This document shows, piece by piece, positions 1-9,120 of a DNA stretch of 64,000 nt. The stretch covers positions 248,001-312,000 of the forward strand of contig CAWHQZ010000009.1 in the NCBI GenBank assembly GCA_963831645.1, in the 5' to 3' direction. The stretch is from CAWHQZ01 sp963831645. GTDB taxonomy: Bacteria > Pseudomonadota > Alphaproteobacteria > Rhizobiales > Aestuariivirgaceae. Made by a program: the position numbers and the translations under genes. The notes beneath the pieces were generated by a model. That model did no database searches. It saw only the letters and a program-made list of their open reading frames with translations, and was not told the origin of the DNA. Positions within the stretch are counted from its first letter, which is position 1; each line of letters opens with the position of its first letter.

Positions 1-244
1 CGAGTGCATTGATGTCGAGCTCATGATTGTTTTCGGCGTTGGCGATCGCCGACTCGAGAGTTTTCTTGACCACTGCCGCAATGCGCTTGCGCGAAAACGT
101 CAGCTCGGCGAGCGCCTTGTCGACCTTCTTGCCGCGAATGGTGGCTGCGACGAGGTTGAGCTTTTGCGGGCTGACGCGGATGCTGCGCGCCACCGCCTTG
201 GCCTCCGTAGCCATCAGGGATCGCTTGCGTTTTGCTTTGCTCAT
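1..244 (-). CDS. rplV: 50S ribosomal protein L22, C-terminus cut off by window edge
   Basis: The reading frame starts at an ATG whose complement is at 242-244 and runs leftwards off the window, giving about 81 residues. They begin MSKAKRKRSLMATEAKAV and continue into RSIRVSPQKLNLVA, the conserved N-terminal part of L22, which binds domains of 23S rRNA and lines the peptide exit tunnel. It lies 4 bases downstream of rpsS, in the normal S10-operon order (rplB, rpsS, rplV). The family is usually 110-130 residues, so roughly a third of the protein is missing here only because the sequence ends. Confidence 0.93.
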   Translation of the reverse strand, partial: MSKAKRKRSLMATEAKAVARSIRVSPQKLNLVAATIRGKKVDKALAELTFSRKRIAAVVKKTLESAIANAENNHELDINAL

Positions 245-248
245 CTGA

Positions 249-620
249 CTACGCTTTCGCCGGTGCGGCGGGTGCCGATGATCCGGAAGCCGGTGCGGCC
301 GGGGCCGCTGCGCCTGGAGCCGACGGCGCGGCCGGGGCCGCGGTCACGGCAGCTCTCTTGTCAGCCACCGAGTGACCCGCAAACTGGCGTGTCGGAGCGA
401 ACTCGCCGAACTTGTGACCGACCATATCCTCGGAAACCAGCACAGGGATGTGCTTGGTGCCGTTGTGGACCTGAAAGGTTAGGCCGACGAATTGCGGCAG
501 GATGGTCGAACGTCTGCTCCAGGTCTTGATGGCCTGGTTGCGTCCGGAGCTTCGTGCAGCATCGGCCTTCTTCAAGAGGTACCCGTCGACGAACGGGCCT
601 TTCCACACGGATCGAGTCAT
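249..620 (-). CDS. rpsS: 30S ribosomal protein S19 with Ala/Pro-rich C-terminal tail
   Basis: S19 forms part of the 30S head with S13. The first 90 or so residues match the family closely (MTRSVWKGPFVDGYLLKKA at the start; GHKFGEFAPTRQF near residues 70-82). The usual length is about 92 residues, but this frame continues to 123 with a low-complexity tail made almost only of Ala, Pro, Gly and Ser. The tail is encoded in the same frame with no stop, and the downstream rplV start lies 4 bases after the stop, so the extension fits tightly into the operon. The function of the tail is unknown. Confidence 0.95.
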   Translation of the reverse strand: MTRSVWKGPFVDGYLLKKADAARSSGRNQAIKTWSRRSTILPQFVGLTFQVHNGTKHIPVLVSEDMVGHKFGEFAPTRQFAGHSVADKRAAVTAAPAAPSAPGAAAPAAPASGSSAPAAPAKA

Positions 621-635
621 TGGCGAGCGGAGCTC

Positions 636-1469
636 CTACTTCTTCTTCGTGTGCCGGGAGCGCACGACGAATTTGTTGGTTGACTTGTTATTGCGGGTTT
701 TCTTGCCCTTGGTCGACTTGCCCCACGGCGTCACCGGGTGGCGGCCCCCCGATGCCTTGCCCTCGCCGCCGCCATGCGGATGGTCGATGGGATTCATGGC
801 CACTCCGCGTACCCCCGGCCGGACACCCATCCAGCGGTGCCGCCCGGCCTTGGCGATCGTCTCGTTCATGTGATCGGGATTCGAGACCGCTCCGACAGTC
901 GCAAGGCATCCTGAACGAACCATGCGCGTCTCTCCGGACTTCAGGCGGATCAAGGCATATCCCTGGTCGCGGCCCACGAGCTGGGCATACGTGCCCGCGG
1001 CGCGGGCAATCTGGCCACCTCCGCCGGGCTTCATCTCGACATTGTGAATGATCGTGCCGACCGGCATGCCGGCGAGCGGCATGGCATTGCCCGGCTTGAC
1101 GTCGACGCTCTGTCCGGAAACCACCTCATCGCCGGCCTTGAGGCGCTGCGGGGCCAGAATGTATGCAAGCTCGCCGTCCTTGTACCTGATGAGTGCAATG
1201 TAGGAGGTGCGATTGGGATCATATTCGAGCCGTTCCACAGTCCCCGGAACGTCGAACTTGCGCCGCTTGAAGTCGACGATGCGATAGCGCTGTTTGTGCC
1301 CGCCGCCGGTCAGCCAGTTGGTGGTGCGGCCGAGATTGTTGCGCCCGCCGGTCTTGTTGCGCCCAACGGTCAGAGCCTTGATCGGCTTGCCGGCATGAAG
1401 ATCCGACCGCTTCACCTTGACGAGTTGTCGGAGCCCCGGGGTAACGGGTTTATAGGTCCGCAGTGCCAT
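636..1469 (-). CDS. rplB: 50S ribosomal protein L2
   Basis: The protein has 277 residues, the standard length for L2, a 23S rRNA-binding protein close to the peptidyl transferase centre and needed for subunit association. It starts MALRTYKPVTPGLRQLVKV and carries the conserved C-terminal GVAMNPIDHPHGGGEGK stretch, which holds the essential histidine. The basic C-terminal end is intact. It lies between rplW (18-base gap) and rpsS (15-base gap) in the S10 operon and shows nothing abnormal. Confidence 0.97.
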   Translation of the reverse strand: MALRTYKPVTPGLRQLVKVKRSDLHAGKPIKALTVGRNKTGGRNNLGRTTNWLTGGGHKQRYRIVDFKRRKFDVPGTVERLEYDPNRTSYIALIRYKDGELAYILAPQRLKAGDEVVSGQSVDVKPGNAMPLAGMPVGTIIHNVEMKPGGGGQIARAAGTYAQLVGRDQGYALIRLKSGETRMVRSGCLATVGAVSNPDHMNETIAKAGRHRWMGVRPGVRGVAMNPIDHPHGGGEGKASGGRHPVTPWGKSTKGKKTRNNKSTNKFVVRSRHTKKK

Positions 1470-1487
1470 TGCCGTCTTGCCTCGCCC

Positions 1488-1775
1488 TTAGAGTCCCGTC
1501 GTCACGTCGATCGAATGCCCTTCGGCCAGCGTCACCACGGCCTTCTTGGCATCGCTCTGAAAGGACTTCCGGCCCTTGAAACGCTTGAACTTGCCCTTGC
1601 GGACCAGCGTGTTGACCGACTTGACCTTGACGCCGAACAGCTTCTCGACCGCCGCCTTGATTTGCGGCTTGGTCGCAGCGGCCGCCACGTTGAAAACTAC
1701 CTGGCTGTGGGCCGAAACCAGGGTAGCCTTTTCGGTGATTGCCGGTGACCTGATGATGGAATGATGATCCGTCAC
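1488..1775 (-). CDS. rplW: 50S ribosomal protein L23
   Basis: L23 has 95 residues, a typical length, and starts MTDHHSIIRSPAITEKAT; the RSPxxTEK segment is diagnostic. It sits at the exit-tunnel rim, where trigger factor and SRP dock. Its ATG overlaps the stop of rplD by four bases (ATGA), so translation of the two genes is probably coupled. Confidence 0.96.
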   Translation of the reverse strand: MTDHHSIIRSPAITEKATLVSAHSQVVFNVAAAATKPQIKAAVEKLFGVKVKSVNTLVRKGKFKRFKGRKSFQSDAKKAVVTLAEGHSIDVTTGL

Positions 1776-2392
1776 TTGAACCTCACTTCCAGGGCTTCGA
1801 CCGCAGCCCTGGTCAAAACCAGCTTCCTGCGCCGCAGAATGTCGTACACGTTGATGCCTTGAACGGGCAAAACGTCGATATTATTGATCCCGCGCGCCGC
1901 CAGGACAAAGCTCCTGTCGAGGTCGACGCCGTCGATGATCAGGGCGTTTTCGAGGCCCAGCCTGGCCAGGCTTGTCTTCAGAGCCTTCGTCTTGGCTTCC
2001 TTCAGCTCTGCCTTGTCGATGATGAGGAGTTCGCAGGTTTTGAGCTTGGACGACAGTGCGTGCTTGAGGGCCAGTGCGCGAACTTTCTTCGGCAGGTCGA
2101 TGGCGTGGCTGCGCACCACCGGACCGAATGCTTTGCCGCCGCCCACGAAGATGCCGGGCCGGCGCGATCCGTGGCGGGCGCCGCCGGTTCCCTTCTGCTT
2201 GTAGACTTTCTTTTTGGTCCGGTTCACTTCCGACCTGCCCTTGGTCTTGTGCGTGCCCGCCTGGCGCCTGGCGAGTTGCCAGCGCACCATCCGCTGGAGG
2301 ATGTCGGCGCGCGGCTCCAGGCCGAAAATGTGCTCGGCGAGCTCTACCGTGCCGGCCTTCTCAGCCTCCATTGTTTGAACTTCGGCTCTCAT
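1772..2392 (-). CDS. rplD: 50S ribosomal protein L4
   Basis: The protein has 206 residues. Its central extended loop shows the conserved KTKGRSEVNRTKKKVYKQKG and GTGGARHGSRRPGIFVGGG segments that reach into the exit tunnel. In many bacteria L4 also represses the S10 operon by acting on its leader, but no such leader is recognisable ahead of rpsJ here. The gene overlaps both neighbours by four bases (rplC upstream, rplW downstream), the usual tightly packed arrangement. Confidence 0.96.
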   Translation of the reverse strand: MRAEVQTMEAEKAGTVELAEHIFGLEPRADILQRMVRWQLARRQAGTHKTKGRSEVNRTKKKVYKQKGTGGARHGSRRPGIFVGGGKAFGPVVRSHAIDLPKKVRALALKHALSSKLKTCELLIIDKAELKEAKTKALKTSLARLGLENALIIDGVDLDRSFVLAARGINNIDVLPVQGINVYDILRRRKLVLTRAAVEALEVRFK

Positions 2393-3117
2393 GACGTGCT
2401 GTCCTGGGCCTGCTCGGCCGGCGCCTGCAGCTCCGGCGCGTCGCGCAGCCTGAAGGCGCCGGGACTAGGCGCGTCCTTATGCAGCTTGCGCTTTACCGCA
2501 TCGCGCAGCTGCACCCAGCCGCCCTTGGCCCCTGGCACGGAACCTCGCACCATGATCAGGCCCCGCGCGTTGTCGGTCTTGACTACCTCGATATTCTGGG
2601 TCGTCACCCGCTCGACGCCCAGATGACCCGCCATCTTCTTGCCCGGGAACACACGACCGGGATCCTGGCGATTGCCCGTCGAACCATGCGAGCGGTGACT
2701 GATCGAGACACCGTGCGAAGCCCGCAGGCCCGCGAAGTTCCATCGCTTCATCGCTCCGGCGAAGCCCTTACCGATGCTGATGCCGGTGACGTCGACGAAC
2801 TGGCCGGGCACAAAATGCTCCACCGTGATCTCGGCGCCGACGGCGATGAGATTGTCCGGGCTGACGCGAAACTCCACCAATTTGCGCTTGGGCTCGATCT
2901 TCTGGCGCGCGAAGTGGCCCCGCTCTGCCTTCGGCAGGTTCTTTACCTTTATTGAACCAGCACCGAGCTGAACCGCAGTGTAGCCGTGCTTGTCGGCCGT
3001 CTTGTGTGCCACGACCTGACAGTTATCGAGCTTGAGTACCGTCACCGGGACGTGCTGGCCATCGTCGGTGAACACTCTCGTCATTCCTAGCTTCTGGGCG
3101 ATGACACCTGAACGCAT
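2389..3117 (-). CDS. rplC: 50S ribosomal protein L3
   Basis: The frame is open further upstream, but the start is placed at the ATG at 3117 because a GGGAG ribosome-binding sequence lies 7 bases before it and homologues begin MRSGVIAQKLGMTRVF. This gives 242 residues. Conserved L3 features are present: a basic central loop with the GxHGSTGNRQDPGRV-type motif near residue 150, the region reaching the peptidyl transferase centre. The last 30 residues form a variable tail common in alphaproteobacteria. It overlaps rplD by four bases. Confidence 0.95.
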   Translation of the reverse strand: MRSGVIAQKLGMTRVFTDDGQHVPVTVLKLDNCQVVAHKTADKHGYTAVQLGAGSIKVKNLPKAERGHFARQKIEPKRKLVEFRVSPDNLIAVGAEITVEHFVPGQFVDVTGISIGKGFAGAMKRWNFAGLRASHGVSISHRSHGSTGNRQDPGRVFPGKKMAGHLGVERVTTQNIEVVKTDNARGLIMVRGSVPGAKGGWVQLRDAVKRKLHKDAPSPGAFRLRDAPELQAPAEQAQDSTS

Positions 3118-3139
3118 CGCTTTTCTCCCTGCATGCATC

Positions 3140-3448
3140 CTAGAGCTTGATTTCCACATCGACGCCGGCTGCCAGATCGAGCTTCATCAGGGCGTCGACG
3201 GTCTGCGGCGTCGGATCCACGATATCGAGAAGGCGGCGATGCGTTCGCATTTCGAACTGCTCGCGGCTCTTCTTGTCGACATGCGGCGATCGATTGACCG
3301 TGAAGCGCTCGAAACGCGTCGGCAGCGGCACAGGACCGCGCACCTGGGCACCAGTGCGTTTGGCCGTGTTGACAATCTCCCGAGTCGAGCTGTCGAGAAC
3401 TCGATGGTCGAAGGCTTTGAGCCGGATTCGGATGTTGGTTCTTTGCAT
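3140..3448 (-). CDS. rpsJ: 30S ribosomal protein S10 (NusE)
   Basis: The protein has 102 residues, the exact family size, beginning MQRTNIRIRLKAFDHRVLD. It contains the conserved GPVPLPTRFERFTVNRSPHV loop that reaches into the 30S head. Outside the ribosome, S10 acts as NusE with NusB and NusG in antitermination. The stop codon is TAG, which shows that TAG is used as a genuine stop in this genome and bears on the rpoC anomaly. It is separated from rplC by 22 bases. Confidence 0.96.
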   Translation of the reverse strand: MQRTNIRIRLKAFDHRVLDSSTREIVNTAKRTGAQVRGPVPLPTRFERFTVNRSPHVDKKSREQFEMRTHRRLLDIVDPTPQTVDALMKLDLAAGVDVEIKL

Positions 3449-3495
3449 CTTGTCAAACCTTGCCTAGTGACGCCGGAAACCTCCTCGAAGGAGAA

Positions 3496-4686
<1,191 letters not shown>

Positions 4687-4764
4687 CCGAGTTCTCCGTG
4701 TCTCCTGTTCAGTTCATGTTCCATCTGCAGAGCCGGCCCGTCAGCCCTGCGCAGAAGAGGCGCC

Positions 4765-6837
4765 TTAGGCGAACTTCTTCTGCACCTCCTGAGCGACTGC
4801 CGTCGGGACCTGTTCATAGTGATCGAATTGCATCGTGTAGCTTGCTCGCCCCTGACTCATGGAGCGCAGGTTGTTCACGTATCCGAACATGTTGGCGAGC
4901 GGCACCATCGCATTGATGATCTGCGCATTGCCCCGGCTGCCTGTTCCGATGATGTGCCCGCGTCGTGAATTGAGGTCGCCGATGACGCCGCCGAGATATT
5001 CTTCCGGCGTCGTGACCTCGACCTTCATGATGGGCTCGAGCAGCACCGAGGCGGCCTTCTGCAGGGCTTCGCGAAGAGCAGCCCGCGCGGCAATTTCAAA
5101 AGCGATCGTGGAGGAATCGACTTCATGATAGGCGCCGTCCGTCAGCGCCACCTTTATGTCGACGACCGGGAAGCCGATCACAACTCCGGATGTCAATACC
5201 GAGTTGAGGCCCTTCTCCACGCCGGGAATGAACTCCTTCGGCACCGAACCTCCCACGACCTTGCTTTCGAAAACGTACCCGGCGCCCTTCTGGTTCGGTT
5301 CGATCTTGATGATGACGCGGGCGAACTGCCCGGTACCGCCCGTCTGCTTCTTGTGGGTGTAGTCGACTTCAGCCGCCCTGGTGATCGTTTCGCGGTAGGC
5401 AACCTGCGGCGCGCCGACGTTCACTTCTACCTTGTGAGTCCGCTTCAGGATATCGACCTTGATATCGAGGTGAAGCTCGCCCATGCCCTTGATGATGGTC
5501 TGTCCGGATTCCGGATCGGTCGAGACACGGAACGAGGGGTCTTCGGTAGCCAGCTTGTGCAGCGCGACGGCCATTTTTTCCTGATCGACCTTGGTCCGCG
5601 GCTCAACCGCCATTTCAATGACCGGGTCGGGAAAGTCCATTTTCTCGAGAATTACCGGCTTCGCCGGATCGCAGAGAGTGTCGCCCGTTCGGGTGTCCTT
5701 CAGTCCCACCAGCGCCACGATATCGCCGGCAAACGCCTCCGAGATTTCCTCGCGCGAATTGGCGTGCATGAGCACCATGCGCCCTGCCCGCTCGGATTTC
5801 TCGCGCGTGGAGTTCAGCAGCGGCACCCCCTTCTCGAGTTTGCCGGAGTAAATGCGGCAGAACGTGAGCACGCCGTATTGGTCGTCCATCAACTTGAAGG
5901 CAAGCATCGACAGGGGCTCGTTGTCAGCGGCCCGGCGGACCGTCTCATTGCCGGTCTTGACGTCGATGCCCTTGATCGGCGGCCGCTCCAGGGGTGACGG
6001 CAGATAGTCCACCACTGCATCAAGCAGCGGCTGGACCCCCTTGTTCTTGAACGCCGAGCCGCACAGAACGGGAAAGAACGCACCCGACACCACTGCCTTG
6101 CGCAGCAGTTTTCTGATCGTGTCGTTGGCGATCTCCTTGCCATTGAGATAGTCGTCGGTTGCCTGGTCATCCAGTTCTACACAGGCCTCGATCATCTCCT
6201 GGCGAGCTGTCCTGGCAGCCTCTTCGAGACTGGCCGGGATTTCCGCGTCGCTATACTTGGCGCCGAGCGATTCCTCCTCCCACACCACCGCCTTCATGCG
6301 CACCAGATCGATGATGCCCTTGAATGACGCCTCTGATCCTATGGGCAATTGAATGGGCACCGGCTTGGCGCCGAGACGCTGGCGGATGTCCCTGATGCAC
6401 TGTTCGAAGGATGCACCCGTTTTGTCCATCTTGTTGCAGAACACGATCCGCGGGACGTTGTATTTGTCGCCCTGGCGCCAAACAGTCTCGGTCTGCGGCT
6501 CTACCCCCTGGTTCGAGTCGAGAACGCATACGGCGCCATCGAGCACCCGCAGCGAGCGTTCGACCTCGATCGTGAAGTCGACGTGCCCGGGAGTGTCGAT
6601 GATGTTGAGGCGTTTGCCGTTCCAGATGCAGGTGGTCGCTGCCGACGTAATGGTGATGCCGCGTTCCTGCTCCTGCTCCATGAAGTCCATGGTTGCAGCG
6701 CCGTCATGAACCTCGCCGATCTTGTGGCTCTTGCCCGTGTAATAGAGGATGCGCTCGGTGGTTGTGGTTTTCCCCGCATCGATATGCGCCATGATGCCGA
6801 AGTTGCGATAGTCCTCGAGGGCGTGGGTGCGAGCCAT
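4765..6837 (-). CDS. fusA: Elongation factor G
   Basis: EF-G is the 690-residue translocase GTPase. The G1 motif AHIDAGKTTTTERIL lies near residues 16-30, DTPGHVDF near 80 and NKMDKTGA near 135. Domains II-V follow at the expected spacing, ending with the domain IV/V GVIGDLNSRRG segment. It lies 18 bases downstream of rpsG and 78 bases upstream of tuf copy 1 in the str operon. No disruption is seen. Confidence 0.98.
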   Translation of the reverse strand: MARTHALEDYRNFGIMAHIDAGKTTTTERILYYTGKSHKIGEVHDGAATMDFMEQEQERGITITSAATTCIWNGKRLNIIDTPGHVDFTIEVERSLRVLDGAVCVLDSNQGVEPQTETVWRQGDKYNVPRIVFCNKMDKTGASFEQCIRDIRQRLGAKPVPIQLPIGSEASFKGIIDLVRMKAVVWEEESLGAKYSDAEIPASLEEAARTARQEMIEACVELDDQATDDYLNGKEIANDTIRKLLRKAVVSGAFFPVLCGSAFKNKGVQPLLDAVVDYLPSPLERPPIKGIDVKTGNETVRRAADNEPLSMLAFKLMDDQYGVLTFCRIYSGKLEKGVPLLNSTREKSERAGRMVLMHANSREEISEAFAGDIVALVGLKDTRTGDTLCDPAKPVILEKMDFPDPVIEMAVEPRTKVDQEKMAVALHKLATEDPSFRVSTDPESGQTIIKGMGELHLDIKVDILKRTHKVEVNVGAPQVAYRETITRAAEVDYTHKKQTGGTGQFARVIIKIEPNQKGAGYVFESKVVGGSVPKEFIPGVEKGLNSVLTSGVVIGFPVVDIKVALTDGAYHEVDSSTIAFEIAARAALREALQKAASVLLEPIMKVEVTTPEEYLGGVIGDLNSRRGHIIGTGSRGNAQIINAMVPLANMFGYVNNLRSMSQGRASYTMQFDHYEQVPTAVAQEVQKKFA

Positions 6838-6855
6838 GTCCTTGAATCCCTTGGG

Positions 6856-7326
6856 TTACCAGCGATAGTGGGAGAAGGCCCGGTTCGCCTCCGCCATCCG
6901 GTGAGTGTCTTCTCTCTTTTTCACCGCCGTTCCCCGGTTGTTGGCTGCATCCATGAGTTCGCCCGACAACCTGTCGATCATGGTATTCTCGTTACGGCCG
7001 CGGGCGGCCTGAATCAGCCAGCGGATCGCCAGAGCCTGACGTCGCTCCGGACGCACCTCTACAGGGACCTGGTAGGTGGCGCCGCCAACCCGGCGCGAAC
7101 GCACCTCGATGGCCGGCGCCACGTTGTCGAGCGCTTGGTGAAAGACCTGCACCGGCTCCTGCTTTGTCTTGGCCTGAATGTTGTCGAGCGCGCCGTAAAC
7201 GATGTTTTCGGCGACCGACTTTTTTCCGGCCATCATCAGGTTGTTCATGAACTTGGAGACGATGAGATCGTTGAATTTCGGGTCGGGATTGATTTCGCGT
7301 TTCTCGGCGCGGTGGCGACGGGACAT
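6856..7326 (-). CDS. rpsG: 30S ribosomal protein S7
   Basis: The ATG at 7326 gives 156 residues, the family length; the longer upstream reading frame overlaps rpsL and has no S7-like sequence. The protein begins MSRRHRAEKREINPDPKF and ends EANRAFSHYRW. S7 nucleates assembly of the 3' domain of 16S rRNA and represses the str operon in E. coli. It lies between rpsL (17-base gap) and fusA. Confidence 0.97.
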   Translation of the reverse strand: MSRRHRAEKREINPDPKFNDLIVSKFMNNLMMAGKKSVAENIVYGALDNIQAKTKQEPVQVFHQALDNVAPAIEVRSRRVGGATYQVPVEVRPERRQALAIRWLIQAARGRNENTMIDRLSGELMDAANNRGTAVKKREDTHRMAEANRAFSHYRW

Positions 7327-7343
7327 GATGAGTGACCTCGCTC

Positions 7344-7715
7344 CTACTTTGGACGCTTGGCGCCGTATTTCGAGCGACGCTGCCGGCGTTTGACGACGCC
7401 CTGGGTATCGAGAACGCCGCGAATGATGTGGTAGCGCACTCCCGGCAGATCCTTGACGCGGCCACCGCGGATCATCACCACCGAATGCTCCTGCAGATTG
7501 TGGCCCTCGCCGGGTATGTAGCTCGTCACTTCGAATGCATTGGTGAGCCGGACGCGAGCTACCTTGCGCAGCGCCGAATTCGGCTTCTTCGGCGTCGTGG
7601 TATAGACGCGAGTGCACACGCCGCGCTTTTGTGGGCACGACTGCATTGCCGGCACCTTGTTGCGATAGGACGGCGACAGGCGAGGCCTGCGGATGAGCTG
7701 GTTAATGGTCGGCAT
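7344..7715 (-). CDS. rpsL: 30S ribosomal protein S12
   Basis: The ATG at 7715 gives 123 residues starting MPTINQLIRRPR, the universal S12 N-terminus; the earlier start at 7745 adds unrelated residues. Both loops that determine streptomycin sensitivity look wild type (PKKPNSALRK and GGRVKDLPGVRYH). S12 sits at the decoding centre. It is the first gene of the str operon, preceded by a leader of about 340 bases and a clear sigma70-type promoter at 8064-8093. Confidence 0.97.
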   Translation of the reverse strand: MPTINQLIRRPRLSPSYRNKVPAMQSCPQKRGVCTRVYTTTPKKPNSALRKVARVRLTNAFEVTSYIPGEGHNLQEHSVVMIRGGRVKDLPGVRYHIIRGVLDTQGVVKRRQRRSKYGAKRPK

Positions 7716-8063
7716 TCGGGACTGTATTCTCCACAACGAGTTCAAACGTGGCCTGCATCATTTTGGCGAAGCAGAATCACTTCGCGCACGAGGAAATGCG
7801 CAGGATCAACAATTTGGAGCACGTTCTTGCCGCCATAGCCTGCCCTCGACGCGGTCGAGGGTGCTTTGGCGGAACACGCTCTTGGCACGCACGCAAACGA
7901 AAGCACCGGACGCAAGGCGCAAACCCGTGCGCGGTGCCGAAAAACCAGAGGACCGCCGCAGCTCAGGAAGCCGGGTGGTCGTGTCCAGATCTGTTCAAGC
8001 TTGCTTTCCAGCAGCGTTTAGAACCGCTTACGAGTTCTACTGCCTGCGCCTGAAAGATGCGGG

Positions 8064-8093
8064 TGTATAGAGGAACGTCCGGGCAGGCGTCAA
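8064..8093 (-). promoter_or_regulatory. Sigma70-type promoter of the str operon
   Basis: On the minus strand, TTGACG (complement of 8088-8093) and TATACA (complement of 8064-8069) are separated by exactly 18 bases. This close consensus match is oriented toward rpsL. It predicts a start near 8057 and a 5' leader of about 340 bases. No start-site data are available, so the assignment rests on sequence match and position. Confidence 0.7.
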
Positions 8094-8102
8094 CCCCTTG
8101 GA

Positions 8103-8132
8103 AGCATCGCCTTAGCATCGCCAAAGCATCGC
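8103..8132. repeat. Three direct AGCATCGC repeats with 11-base period
   Basis: AGCATCGC occurs at 8103-8110, 8114-8121 and 8125-8132, each 11 bases apart, which places the copies on nearly the same face of the helix. They lie just upstream of the str promoter (-35 at 8088-8093). Helically phased octamers at this position could be activator sites, but no known regulator motif is recognised. Confidence 0.5.
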
Positions 8133-8144
8133 ACGTCGTGCGCC

Positions 8145-8186
8145 GGTGTGTGCCCCCGCATCGGCGGGGGATACGCACCATTTTTC
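8145..8186 (+). terminator. Two-part hairpin followed by five T
   Basis: An outer 7-bp stem (8145-8151 with 8173-8179) and an inner GC-only 7-bp stem (8153-8159 with 8164-8170, loop ATCG) are followed by ATTTTT on the plus strand. This is the layout of an intrinsic terminator, but no convincing plus-strand gene lies before it. It could terminate antisense or readthrough transcription between the divergent rpsL operon and the VOC gene. Confidence 0.5.
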
Positions 8187-8271
8187 CTCATTCCTGCCAT
8201 AGAGCCGCCTCAGCCTATGGCGACTCTTGAAGTAGCGGACGGCAACGGGGATGGCATTGAGGGGTTTACCA

Positions 8272-8754
8272 ATGACGAAACCGTTGCGTACGTGGTGGCA
8301 TGAGCTCAATACCTGGGAGCCTGAGGTAGCCTTGGCGTTCTATCACCGGACGCTGGGCTGGGAGTTCGAGCATCAGCTGTTGCCGGATGGCGACAGCTAC
8401 TGGATCGCTCAGCACGCTGGCCGCCCGGTGGCCGGCATCTACGCATTGCGCGAGCCGGAGTATCAGGGCATCCCTTCTCACTGGATGACCTATCTCGCCG
8501 TCCCCGACATTGTGCAGGCCGAGCGCGCGACGGTCTTCGCCGGCGGCGAAGTGTGCCGCCCCACGGTGAATGTCCCCGGTGTCGGCAAGCTGGCGATCGT
8601 AAGTGATTCCACGGGAGCCATCATCGGGCTCATCGAGCCCGAAAACACCCATGTGCTACACGGCACTTCCGCCCGGCACTGGGCCGATCAACTCAAGCGG
8701 CCCGCTGCAGCACCGAGTTTCCTGGCTGAACACTCTGCGGCACAGGCGAACTGA
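8272..8754 (+). CDS. VOC (glyoxalase/bleomycin-resistance fold) family protein
   Basis: The start at 8272 is chosen because GAGGGG lies 7 bases upstream; it gives 160 residues. The pattern fits a vicinal-oxygen-chelate domain: a first half containing WHELNTWEPEVALAFYHRTLGWEFE, the usual pairing of an H with the helix before the first strands, and a later MTYLAVPDIVQAERATVFAGGEV with a GVGKLAIVSDSTGAIIGLIEP strand set. Such proteins include glyoxalases, dioxygenases and antibiotic-binding proteins; the substrate cannot be read from sequence. It stands alone between rpoC and the str operon and is followed by a strong terminator. Confidence 0.75.
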   Translation: MTKPLRTWWHELNTWEPEVALAFYHRTLGWEFEHQLLPDGDSYWIAQHAGRPVAGIYALREPEYQGIPSHWMTYLAVPDIVQAERATVFAGGEVCRPTVNVPGVGKLAIVSDSTGAIIGLIEPENTHVLHGTSARHWADQLKRPAAAPSFLAEHSAAQAN

Positions 8755-8766
8755 CAGGAGCCAAAT

Positions 8767-8800
8767 GGGGCCTGGCCTTAGCGGCCAGGTCCTATTTTTT
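8767..8800 (+). terminator. Rho-independent terminator after the VOC gene
   Basis: A GC-rich stem (GGCCTGGCC at 8769-8777 with GGCCAGGTC at 8783-8791, five-base loop) is followed by TATTTTTT. It lies 12 bases after the VOC-gene stop and points the right way. Confidence 0.85.
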
Positions 8801-9120
8801 GCCGTCTGGTCACACAACCGATGCAGTCGCTCGATATTGTTTGTAGGAGTTCCCGCTCTGGCGGCGGAGTGACCGCGAACGCCAGTGGTTGCCGCGTACG
8901 TGGCGCGTACTTGGCTTCAGGAAGCCTCCACCACCACGAGAGATCTTGGCTTCGAACCGACACATGGCCTGTTTGGCTCTGCCGAGTGGTGGGCAAATGT
9001 CGAAAGCAGAAGGCTGCTGCGACATCGGCTGCACGGCGAGATTGGAAGCATTTGTAATTTCAGCGGAGCAACGGGCCAGCTTCGTTGGAAGCTGGCCATT
9101 ACACGTAACGCACCGCGGGA
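8801..9120. other. Intergenic stretch after rpoC with a perfect 10-bp hairpin
   Basis: No credible gene is seen in these 320 bases. A perfect inverted repeat (GGCCAGCTTC at 9074-9083, loop GTTG, GAAGCTGGCC at 9088-9097) lies 24 bases beyond the rpoC stop. It has no T-run on either strand, so it may act as a 3'-end stabilising stem or a Rho-assisted terminator for the rpoBC transcript. Confidence 0.5.

Noticed and set aside
7746..8063. Short plus-strand frames between rpsL and the VOC gene
   Set aside because: They lack ribosome-binding sites and family similarity; the interval is better explained as the str operon leader and promoter.
9074..9097. Perfect 10-bp hairpin after rpoC as an intrinsic terminator
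   Set aside because: No T-run follows it on either strand, so it is described only as a stem in the intergenic stretch.
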